Assembly: GCA_963576785.1 (NCBI GenBank)
Contig: OY756147.1
Location: 62,001 to 126,000 of the forward strand
Direction of reading: 5' to 3'
Length of the DNA stretch: 64,000 nucleotides
DNA from: Chlorophyllum brunneum
Lineage: Eukaryota > Basidiomycota > Agaricomycetes > Agaricales > Agaricaceae
Part shown: in pieces, positions 54,813-64,000 of the stretch
Position numbering within the stretch: position 1 is the first letter of the stretch
Layout: each line of letters starts with the position of its first letter
Translations under genes and position numbers: made by a program
Notes under the pieces: model-generated
The model's database searches: none
Told to the model about the DNA's origin: nothing
Seen by the model: only the letters and a program-made list of their open reading frames with translations

Positions 54813-57800
54813 TCATAATTGTTGCTTTTTACCCCCCCTTTTTATAGGTTTTGTCCTCGAAATCTTGTCTAAAAATTCTTGAACTGCCTTCTTAGCATTT
54901 CCCAACTCTGACTCATTCTCCCATATGTCTTCCTCGGAGGTATACCCTTTCCAGTGCACTAGGAATTGCTTTTGTTGTCCTCTTGTGCAGTGTCCTCGGA
55001 TCTCTTCTACCTCATATTGTTCTTCATCGTTGATGATCTTGGGCATCGGTAGTGGTGGGGTGCGCTGGCTGTCAAACTCGGGTTTTCGATAGGGGGAGAG
55101 GAGTCTACTGTTAAACACATCGTGTATCGCCCATGTTTCAGGTAATTCCAATTGGTAGCTTGTTTCGCCTATTTTTGTTTTTATCCTGAATAGTCCATAT
55201 CATTTGTGATCCAGCTTTTTGGTTGGTCTTGTTGTCCTGATATTACTTGCTTCAAGCCAAACTTGTTCTCCTGGAGTGTATTCGTGTTCTGGCTTTGTGC
55301 TATTGCGTTTCTCCATTTGTTCCTGACTGCATTGTAACATTTTTGTCATTTCTTGTTGCATGTTTTGTAACTCTTGTATTTGTTCCGTGATTGCAGGTGC
55401 TTTGGTGATGCTCATTATATCTCCTTTCCAAGGGTGTCATCCATAAACTATTTTGAATGGTGAATATCCGGTAGCTGTATGGATTTTGTCATTGTATTGG
55501 AATTCTGCTGCGGCTAGCCATTTTTTCCAATTGTCTTGAGCATGGTTTATTACATTTCTGAGGTATGTTTCAACCTCCTGGTTGATGCACTCTGTTTGAC
55601 CGTTGGTTTGTGGATGGTATGCCGTGGACAAGTTTCACTGAGTTCCTGTTGCTCAGCATAATTCTGCCATGAATTTGGATGCAAATTGTGGTCCTCTGTT
55701 GCTGATAATTCTGCAGGGTATTCCATGTGTTCTCCATATGTCATCTCGATAGATATCTCCTAGCTTCTCGGATGTTAAGATGGTGTTGACTGCATGCAAT
55801 CTGATCATTTTGCTAAAACAATTGACTATGACAAGTATTGCATCATATCCTTCTGATTCTGGTAGTGGTCCCTTTGGTCCCTTCTCTTTTTCTTTTAGCC
55901 ATTGTGTTTCCCTTCTTGTCTTCTTTTGTATTTGGTGTTTCAGATCTTCTTCTCCTGAGATTTCCCAGATTTGTCAGATCATGGTAATCATACTTTTGTT
56001 GAATAAGTGGTCGGGTAGTAAGATGATGTCAGTGTTGTCTCAAGTAGTGTCCATTTTTGTTAGTCTTGACAAGATGTCGGCTTTCGTGTTGGTTTTTCCG
56101 GGGATATGTTTCAGCGTGTAATGGTATTCTTGTAGCTCCATCTGCCACCTCGTTTGTTGTCCTGTGAGTTGCTGTGGTTTTCGGAAGTATTCCAGGTTTT
56201 TGTGATCAGTCCATATTTTGAATGGTTCATCTGCATTGAGTAGATATTGTCTCCAGGTCTTGATTGCTTCTCGAATTGCAAGTAACTCTTTATCATAGAT
56301 TTGATAGTTTCGTTCTGCAGGTATCATTGTTCTTGAATGGAACACGATTGGGTGCCAGTTTTCTTCTTGTTTTTGTGACAATACTGCTTCTACTCCATAC
56401 CCCGATGCATCCACTTCTACCCTGTATTGACCTTTGTCTTGTGGCATTGCTAGTACCGGTTTGCTTGTGATTTTTTCTTTGATCCTTTTGAAGGCTTGCT
56501 GCTGTCATTCCTTCTATACCCATTGCATGTCTTTTTTCTTCAACTCGTGTAGTGGGGCTGCTATGTTGCTGAAGTCATGAATGAATTGTTAGTAGAAGTT
56601 TGCAAATCCTAGGAATTTCTCAACATCTTTTAGGGATTTGGGTGTTGGCCATTCTTTCACCGCTTTCACTTTCTCCTCCTCCATTTTAACGCTGCCTTGT
56701 CCAACCACAAATCCTAGTATAGGTATTTCCTTTGCATCAAATACACATTTTGATCTCTTGAAGTATAGTTGGTGTTTCGCTACGATGTCAAGAAATCATT
56801 TTGTCCTGTCTTCAAGTTCCTGTTGTGTGGTCCTGGGTATGACAAAATCATCCATGTAGTTCACGACTGCTCCTTCATGTAGCATATCTTGAAAGACTGT
56901 GTTCATCATCCTTTGGAATGTTGCTGGTGAGTTACTCATTCCAAAAAACATGACCATTGGTTTGAATAATCCGTTGTTCATTACGAATGCTGCTTTCCAT
57001 TTATTGCCTTCTCTTATTCTAACATTATTGTATCCCCAGATGATGTCGAGTTTGTTAAAGACTTTCATGTTCTTGAGTTTGTCAATAACTTCGCTTATGA
57101 GTGAAAGTGGCGTTTTGTCTTTGATTGTGTGTTCATTTAGCTTTTTGTAGTCTTGTACCAGTCGTTTGGTTCCATCTTTTTTGGGTATGAAGAAGCATGG
57201 TGTAGCGTAGGGGGATTGTGATGGTTGAATTCATCCTGAGGCAATATTTTTGTCAAGGAATTTTTGTAGTTCTTGTTTCTCCATTAATGTCATTAGGTAG
57301 ACCTTGAACTGTAATACTAGTGGTGCATCTTCTGTCAAGTTTATTTTGTGGTCCCATATCATATGTTCTGGTAGTTTGTCGAAGTTCTTCTTGTTGAACA
57401 GGTGTGTATATGGCTGCAGGTATGTCGGTAGGTCCTCTGGGTTTGTTTGGCTGGTTTTCTTTTCCTCTATGTGTTCTTTTACTGTGCATATTCTTTTGTT
57501 GAACCATATATCGTTGTGGTGTGTGGTGCAGTCCTTCGGGCATCTATTGAAGCATACTATGTTGTTTGTCCAGTCGATTTCTGGATTGTGCTTGACTAGC
57601 CAGTCATGTCTGAGATATAGGTCCGCACTTTCCAGTTGTGTTACCATTGCTTCAATTTCTTCCATGTGTTTGCCATTGCTTAGTACCAGTTGTACTGTAT
57701 CTGTTATTTCTCCCTTCTTGTTTTTGGTTCCGTTGGCATTGATTACTTGTATTGGGGTTTCAAGGGGTTTGGTCATGATCTGTTCTTCTTCTACTACCCT

Positions 57801-57950
57801 CTGTGCTATGCACGTGTGTGTACATCCAGAATCCACCAGTGTGGTGATTTGCTTGGGTCCTTTTTTTGTTCTGATTGTTGAATTGAGGAGAAGTTTGTGC
57901 ATCGAGTTTTGTTTTTGTGGGATCACATATTATCTATTGTGAAATAAAAC
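54813..57950 (-). pseudogene. Gypsy A2 pol
   Basis: Protease TTLVDSGCTHTCIA (intact DSG). RT has IWGYNNVRIREGNKWKAAFV, MFFGMSNSPATFQ and intact VNYMDDFVIP. RNase H has VEVDASGYGVEAVLS and WTDHKNLEYF. Near 55.87 kb KEKEKGPK joins directly to GPLPESEGYDAIL, so roughly 100 codons present in A1 are missing, removing the integrase zinc finger and first catalytic Asp. Distal core (QTNGQTECINQEVE) and chromodomain (QFLVHWKGYTSEEDIWE) remain. Several TGA and one TAG interrupt the frame. Confidence 0.9.
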
Positions 57951-57985
57951 AGAAACTCTAGGTTTATTGGCTCATGGGTTTGCAC

Positions 57986-59170
57986 CTACTCGGAGCCTTC
58001 GACAAAATCCTTTTTTGTCTCTTCTTCTATCTCCTCAGTAACCTCCCTGATGTGCACTTTCTTTGGTGCTTTACAGTTCTTCGAGATGTGGCCTTGTTTG
58101 CCACAGTTATAGCATGTTATTTTGGTGTATGCTATCTTTGTCTTCTTGCGGCAGTATTTGGCAATGTGCCCATAAAGGTTACAGTTAAAACATCTTGGTT
58201 TGCTGTTCTGATTGGTGTTTGCCCTTTGTCTACCAATTTCCATTGGTTGTCCTCCACCTTCATAGGTGACTCCTGTGCTTGTTCTGACATCTCCCCGTGT
58301 GATGTCTGTTGTTTTGTATCCCTGTCCTACTGCAAGGATGGTATTTCTCCATTTGCTGTATATATCTGGAATTGAGGTTGCTGGGTAGCCTACAATAGCT
58401 TAGATAATGTCTGCTCTAGTGTGTCGTTTGAGGAGGAATATGGCATGCACATCATCTGTTCCTGCTTGGGTTTTCAATACTTCGAACTCTATTAAGAAGT
58501 CTGTGGTGTTCCTCTTTTCCTGTTTGAACAACTCAATTTCCCCTTCTGCTATTGCTTTTCTATTCCCCAAGGAGAAGGTGGCTACCATCTCCTTTGCAAA
58601 GTCATCAAATGCTGGCATTTTCTTATCTTGAATCATTTGTAATTTGGCATTGGCATAGGGACCTGTGAGTTCCCCTTTCATTCAAGCTAATATTCCAATT
58701 ATCTTTTGCTCGTTGTCGTCGATTTTGTTGAAGAGTGTCCATAAGGACATCGCTCTCCACCAATCATCAAACTTGGTTCTATCTCCATTGAAATATCCTG
58801 GTTCTGGGGCTAGGCTTTTTGGGAAGTTGATTTCATTGGCCATCTCTGATTCTGTCTCTGGTTCGCTATGTTCGTTTTCGTAGGTCTTGGTGACTTCTAT
58901 GTTAGATGTGGCTTCGGCAATTTCTGTATCGAATGGGGTCTCGGCAACTTCTATATCGAATGTGGTCTTAGCAACTTCTGTGTTGAATAGGTTCTTGAAA
59001 AGAGCTGTGTCTTCTTTTATACTGTGGTCAGATTTCTGCCGTTTAAGGCCTTTAGGGATTTCTGGTTCTGTTCATCGTTTGGATCCGGTGATTACTGGTA
59101 ATCCCTGGATGTCTGTTGGTCTCGGAGCTCTTGGTCTTCTTGGTGTTCTTGATGAGCTACTGCTGCTCAT
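57986..59170 (-). pseudogene. Gypsy A2 gag
   Basis: Starts at ATG 59170 (MSSSSSSRTPRR) and ends at 57986. Gag domain (LTGPYANAKLQMIQDKKMP, FLIEFEVLKTQAGTD) and two CCHC knuckles (CFNCNLYGHIAKYC, CYNCGKQGHISKNC). TGA codons occur in the N-terminal part and at ILA-stop-MKG, where A1 has arginine. Confidence 0.88.
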
Positions 59171-59250
59171 ATACTGTTGTCCTGGTTGGAGGCTATTATT
59201 CCAAGCCTAGCTACGAATAGTGGCACCTCTCTTACAAGGTGAGTCAAATG

Positions 59251-59262
59251 ACACTTTACCAA
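59251..59262 (-). promoter_or_regulatory. Gypsy A2 primer-binding site, self-complementary type
   Basis: On minus TTGGTAAAGTGT, exact complement of the LTR segment at 59347-59358, same arrangement as A1. Confidence 0.75.
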
Positions 59263-59263
59263 A

Positions 59264-59568
59264 TGTTACGACCTTAGTCTGAGACTCAGGTTGCAAGTCT
59301 TTGGATAAAGACAAGGAAGTAGAGAGAAGAGTAAGGGATGATACGATTGGTAAAGTGTAAGGAATACATCAAGTATTACTACACTTTATATACTAGTGGT
59401 AAGAGCTAAGAATAAGGGAGCAGAGTAAAGGAGTCATAGGGATGAGTAGAACAAGTCAGTAAGAGTACAGCCATAAGGGATGAAATAAGGAGATAAAACA
59501 GATACATAGGAATGATAAATGTGATGGGCGCATGATAGGAATGTACTGTCTATCTATAGTTCATAACA
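59264..59568 (-). repeat. Gypsy A2 5' LTR
   Basis: 305 bp, starts (minus) TGTTATGAAC and ends CGTAACA. Confidence 0.92.
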
Positions 59569-59573
59569 TTAAC

Positions 59574-61720
59574 CAGTTCTTCTGCTATATTCCAATCTAT
59601 GATGAAATATTTTTGGATGCATGATTAACCAATGCTTAATCATAGTCTATATGGAGGACATCCTTATTTTTGTACCAACAATTGAAGAACTGGACAAAAG
59701 AACAAAACAAGTACTCTAATATCTAGAACAAAATAACTTATATCTTAACAGAGAAAAATACAAATTTGAAACTCAAAAGCTCAAATACCTAGGATTCATC
59801 ATTACACCCAGAAAAGTAGAAATGGATCAAACCAAGCTCAATAGCATATATAACTGGCCACAACCAAAAACATCCGAAAATTCATGGGATTTGCAAATTT
59901 CTATCACAAAATTATCCACTATTATGCCAATATTGCAACATTACTTAATGGCTTACTATCAAAGAGCAAAACCTTTGAATGGACACCCAAATCTGATCAG
60001 TCATTCAATGAATTAAAGCATAAATTCACTAAAAAACTAGTCCTTATTATCCTAGACCAGACCAAATTATTTGAAATTGAATACAACACTTCAAAATATG
60101 CCTCTGGCACTATCCTTACTCAGAAAGATACCAATGGAAACTGACACCCAGCCTTATTCTTCTTCAAAACATTCTCACCATCAGAAAGAAATTATAATAT
60201 TCACAACTAAGAATTGCTTTCAATAATAAGAGCATTAGAAGAATAGTAACATTATTTGGAAGAAGCAAAACACCAAGTGGTAATCCAATTAGACCATCAA
60301 AATTTAACCTTTTGGAAAAAGCCCCAAAAGATTAATAGATGACAAGCTAGATAGTACAATTACTTAACAAGGTTCAACTTTAAAATTGAACATGTTCCCA
60401 AATCAAAAATACTAGTAGCAGATACATTATCTCAATGACCAGACTATATCCCAGATAAAGACCATGATAATGAAGATATTACAATAGTCCTAGACAAAGT
60501 CTTTATCAATATTATTGACCAAGACCTTCAAAATGCAATTATCCAGTCAACAAAATACAATATCCTATCAACCAATGCTTTACAAGCATTAAACAAGAAA
60601 CCAGAACTAGTTGATAAAAGATATTCAATATATCAAGCACAATAAGAAACTCTATTCCTCTACAACAACAAAGTTGTAATTCCTGATGATATACAACTAA
60701 AAAGGCAAATACTAGAAAAATACCATGACAATCCTATTGCAGGACATCTAGGCAAACAAGAAACTTATTGCTTAGTCAAGAAAAATTACTACTGGCCAGG
60801 AATGACAACCTTTGTATGAAACTATGTGAAAAAACATCTAATTAATCTCCTATTATCACTAATTGATCCTCCCAACTCAACAAAATCATTTTCCCAAATT
60901 GCAATGGATCTAATAACAGATTTACCTCCATCAAAAGATTATGACAACAAAAAATATAATTCTATTTTGTCTATTATAGACTATGGACTTTCAAAAGGAA
61001 CTGTTTTCATCCCTACTAACAAGAATTCAACTGCCAGAGCCATTGCATTATTATTCCTATCGAAATTCTTTCCTCAATATGGATTACCAGACAAGATAAT
61101 ATCTGACAAAACCCAAGATTTTCAGCAAAATCAATAAAAGCATTAATGAAAGAACTCAATATTAAACAAGCATTCTCTACTGCCTTCCATCCTCAAATGG
61201 ATGGAACTACCAAACAATTTAACCAAGAAATTGCAGCATATCTAGTGCTGTATACATCTTATAACCCAACCAATTAGGTTAAATATATTTCTATTCTTGA
61301 ATTTACCCATAACTCAAGACTTTATTCAGAACAAAAATAAACCCCATTTGAACTAATTATGGGATACAATCTACAAGGCATACCAGGAATAATTGAAGCT
61401 CCAAATATACAGTCATCTGAAGAAAGACTCCAAACCCTTGATTATGCTAAAAACAAAGTAATTGCAGCACATAAAATAGCTCAAGAACATATGAAGAAAT
61501 GCATTACCTCCATCTTTAAATCCTTTACCCTTGGTTAGAAGGTATGGTTGGAGTTCCAGAACCTGAAACTTGTGTATCTATCCAAGAAAATAGCACCAAA
61601 AAGAGAAGGCCCATATAAAATAGGGCAAGTTATTTTTCCAATGACATATAAACTCAAACTTCCTCAAATAGAAGATATACCCAGTATTTCATGCCACTCT
61701 TCTTACTCCATACCAAGAAA
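59574..61720 (+). pseudogene. Gypsy C, right part (second half of RT, RNase H, integrase)
   Basis: Continues 52214-53524. The RT catalytic box reads YMED (IVYMEDILIFV) instead of YMDD. Then GFANFYHKIIHYYANIATLL, RNase H remnants (FEIEYNTSKYASGTILTQKD), integrase zinc region (HDNPIAGHLGKQET) and core (QIAMDLITDLPPS, SIIDYGLSKGTVFIP, YGLPDKIISDK). It ends near YKLKLPQIEDI, where A3 begins. All three stop codons and indels occur. No LTR was identified. Confidence 0.78.
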
Positions 61721-62150
61721 ATGAAATTCATGGTGGTCTTGTCCTCCTCTAAAGAGGGCAATGGTATGTCCTTTGAATATAGTGGTGTCATTTGTTTCTG
61801 CTGCAACTAGGTTGTGGACTATCTCTTGCCAATAGTTGTTATTAAGTTGTCCTCCTTCTTTGAGCATGAGGTAAGATTGGGGTAGGTTGAATATGATGGG
61901 CCTTGTTGGTGGGTTGAAGTTAGGGACGTGGATTAGAAGGTGATCTACTTCATTTCTCATATCTGGTTCCATTAATTGTTTGGCTACTGATTTCTCAATT
62001 CCTTCCATTTCTTTGTCTAGCCATTCTTGTTCATCTTCTCTGTAGTACAGCAGTTTATTGGGTAAGGTGGTGGGGGTGTATGAGTCAAGGTCCATTAGTC
62101 ATTGGGTAAGTTGGTATGTCAGGTTGTTGCTTGAGTCAGTAAGATAGCTG
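61721..62150 (-). pseudogene. Gypsy A3 third-gene fragment, distal part
   Basis: Minus-strand frame with MDLDSYTPTTLPNK, EWLDKEMEGIEKSVAKQLME, YLMLKEGGQLNNNYWQEIVH and TIALFRGGQDH, clearly homologous to the A2 third gene. Interrupted by D8 and continued at 63865-64000. Confidence 0.8.
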
Positions 62151-62154
62151 TGTT

Positions 62155-62793
62155 ATGTCTGAACCTCAGACCTATGTTAGAGGCTATGACAAATTCCCAG
62201 AAGCTATACCACTATTACTACCACCACAATCCAATGAGGCTATCATTGACTCCCTCCTCCACCTTGTATGGAAATATGCACCATACTTGCATATATGCAA
62301 CACCAATGGACTCTACTTATGCACTATCGAGAATAACCTCTACAGCACCTGAAACAATGGTTGGAAAGTGCAACCCACCACCAAAGAGACAATGCAGTAT
62401 ACCCATCCCTACATGTACACTTGCAGTCCAGCACTTAAAGTGCTCATTTACCAACTACTCGCCAATGGAATCTATTGTATAAAAATGTGACTGAAAGACT
62501 TGTCACTAGATGATGAACCCACTGTACCCAGTAGTGACAGCAATAACTCTCCCCATCCATTACTACAATCCACTCAAGCCTTTGTCAAGTCAACCAAGTC
62601 CTACCTTTCCAAAAAACCAATCATATCAATATCATTCTTATCATCTAACTCTGATCAGCTTATGGATGCAGTTCTTCCATCACCACCATCGTTGTTATCA
62701 TTATCCACTACCTCATCCTACATGTCATGTGACTGTAGCTGTTCCAATGAATCTCCATCATCATTATTATCTGAGATCTCTGAGGATGAGTAA
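62155..62793 (+). pseudogene. U3-encoded protein of gypsy B family, best-preserved copy (D8)
   Basis: 639 bp, 212 codons plus TAA, starting four bases inside the LTR (TGTT-ATG). Only two stops interrupt it: TGA replacing a Trp codon (NLYST-stop-NNGW) and TGA at a codon that is CAA in D4 and D7. The N-terminal two thirds looks globular (YVRGYDKFPEAIPLLLPPQS, VWKYAPYLHICNTNGLYLC, MQYTHPYMYTCSPALKVLI); the last third is rich in Ser, Asp and Glu and ends LSEISEDE. No signal peptide, membrane segment or known domain is seen. In complete gypsy B elements this is the C-terminal part of the third gene. Function unknown. Confidence 0.75.
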
Positions 62794-63131
62794 GCACTCA
62801 TCCATTTCATCTTCATCAGTTTCACTTTGCTCTATATTTAGTTGTTTCACCTTTATCAGTTTCACATCTATCTTTAGTAGTATTTCATCTTGAGTTTCAT
62901 ATCTATCAGTTTCACATTGTGAAACATGTTTCAGTCTTGTTATCTATACTCTGTAGTATTTATAGAAAAGAAGTAGTTAGTATAAATAGCCGACTGTATT
63001 AGGAAGTCAGGGCTAAGCTTTGATCTTCTACAGGGATAGCCTTCTTGATCATCCAAGAAGAGTTTCCATTGACAGTTACTGTCAATCAATAGAAGATTGC
63101 TTAACTGCTTATTTTCTACTCACCCTTATCA

Positions 63132-63702
63132 TGTTGAGGAAACAACCGTAATGAGTTGTTTGCTGGGGGCAGTAGTAAACACAGTAGGAGAGAACATAGG
63201 GTCTACTCACTGGGATAATAAGCTTCTATCTGATACCTGTAGAAAGGTAATTCGGATAGACAGATATTATTGATAAAGTGGTCGGTGTCAGAAGTGTAGA
63301 TGTCAAAGTCGAGTAAGTCGAGACTGGTATTGTACTCAAGAAGATAAGCAATGATGAAGAGGTTATTCGATTGAACAAGATGCAGAACTAGGTCTGCTAC
63401 ATGGGGTTTATATACATATTGTAACATAGGCAAGTCATACTACATAAAATACTAGCAAAGCATAAATTGTTCCTTATGACTCTCTTTAACTGCAGCATAG
63501 TGCCTGCGGAGTACTGCGGAATGTAGTATCTAGTCATTGGTACTATGTAGAATAATCTATCAAGTACTTATGACTCTCATTGTATGCAGAGCAACTCATA
63601 GGAAGTTACTATGGAATGAAGTTACTGGAAAGTAACAGATCAGTCTATTATTATCATAATGACTTCATAGTCTATTTCTAGAATATGTCCGAAACTTCAA
63701 CA
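63132..63702 (-). repeat. Solo LTR of copia-1 family in D8
   Basis: 571 bp, flanked by TATCA and CATCA; uninterrupted D LTRs read CATCA here, so the left copy has one transition. Confidence 0.92.
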
Positions 63703-63864
63703 CATCACTCAGAGCTATGAGATAAACAGGATTCCCATTTCTTGGTTGAGTAATGACAGTTTGATAACATTTGCTTCTCTGGTTACTTGGCTGAGATAGG
63801 TATTAAGGCCATATCCTAGAGGTCACATCCTCTTTGATTGCCCTTAGTAGCCAAATCCATAACA

Positions 63865-64000
63865 GATTGAGCCTTTTACCTGTCATAACTAAGGTACTTT
63901 GGATGCATCACTTTGCATCAGAGTGTGCCAATACATTGAGGTTGGTTGCTACTTTATTCAATAACTCTTTCATGAGTTTGTGCTTTCCAGTAGATATGGT
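63865..64000 (-). pseudogene. Gypsy A3 third-gene fragment, proximal part (leaves window)
   Basis: Homologous to the A2 third gene around residues 74-118 (HKLMKELLDK, CIQSALIMTGERLN equivalents). The rest of A3 lies beyond the right edge. Confidence 0.75.

Larger units (their letters stand above)
53525..59568 (-). mobile_element. Gypsy A2: chromodomain Ty3/gypsy element of the A family
   Basis: 6044 bp, minus orientation, TSD TTAAC (53520-53524, 59569-59573). LTRs are 53525-53797 (3', 273 bp) and 59264-59568 (5', 305 bp); they match except for a 32-bp segment absent from the 3' LTR. Same gene order as A1: gag, pol with chromodomain, third gene. Lesions differ from A1: protease DSG and RT YMDD intact, but the integrase zinc finger is deleted. 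Confidence 0.94.
62151..63864 (+). repeat. D8: D-type LTR with a copia-1 solo LTR inside
   Basis: TGTTATGTCTGAACC ... CCAAATCCATAACA, plus orientation, inserted in the A3 third gene. Flanks AGCTG and GATTG show no convincing duplication. Contains the best-preserved U3 frame, GTTTCA motifs with the palindrome, TATAAATAG and the start-site region. Confidence 0.87.

Noticed and set aside
62146..63869. Target-site duplication around D8
   Set aside because: Flanks AGCTG and GATTG do not match; three differences are too many to claim decay.

Overview
The window looks like nuclear DNA of an Agaricomycete-type (mushroom-forming) basidiomycete. The evidence is a multi-exon gene with introns of about 46-52 bp, a NACHT relic of the kind expanded in Agaricomycetes, a basidiomycete-type DNA-transposon transposase, Tad1-like LINEs, and chromodomain Ty3/gypsy and Ty1/copia elements. 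Species is not determinable from the sequence. Family assignments come from motif recognition by eye; no database search was run.

Layout. (1) 1-2807: minus-strand SWH1/OSH1-like oxysterol-binding protein gene (ankyrin, PH, FFAT, start of the OSBP domain) leaving the window on the left. (2) 3300-4264: decayed NACHT-NTPase fragment. (3) From about 6.0 kb to the right edge: a nested transposon island. The oldest recognisable unit is a DNA transposon with two divergent genes: a minus-strand accessory gene (6003-14816) and a plus-strand transposase (about 45.0-48.86 kb). It has been pulled apart by insertions: copia-1 (7069-14600, TSD GGATG) and a solo D-type LTR (TSD GAAGG). Into that LTR went gypsy B0 (14897-43879, TSD CCTAT). 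Into the B0 5' LTR went gypsy A1 (15676-22124, TSD GTTTC), and into the B0 leader went B1, a second copy of the same family in opposite orientation (22606-35098, TSD CTGTC). LINE-1 sits in B1 gag and LINE-2 in B0 integrase. To the right lie a second copia (copia-2), more D LTRs, old gypsy C split by gypsy A2 (53525-59568, TSD TTAAC), a third A-type fragment, D8, and two solo LTRs of the copia-1 family.

Most interesting points. Gypsy B encodes a third gene after pol which, in both copies, reads in frame across the internal/LTR boundary into U3 of its own LTR. The U3 part keeps a length divisible by three (636-642 bp) in five LTR copies. Gypsy A also has a conserved third gene after pol. Both gypsy families carry primer-binding sites complementary to their own predicted mRNA 5' ends (Tf1-like self-priming), whereas copia-1 has a half-initiator-tRNA type site. 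Copia-1 contains a consensus 49-bp intron at the gag/pol junction whose removal would end translation after Gag. LTRs of A and B carry arrays of TGAAAC (Ste12 PRE-like) motifs. Almost all premature stops are TGA at former CGA arginine codons, and aligned LTR copies show CGA, TGA, CAA and TAA at the same codon: a record of CpG deamination on both strands.
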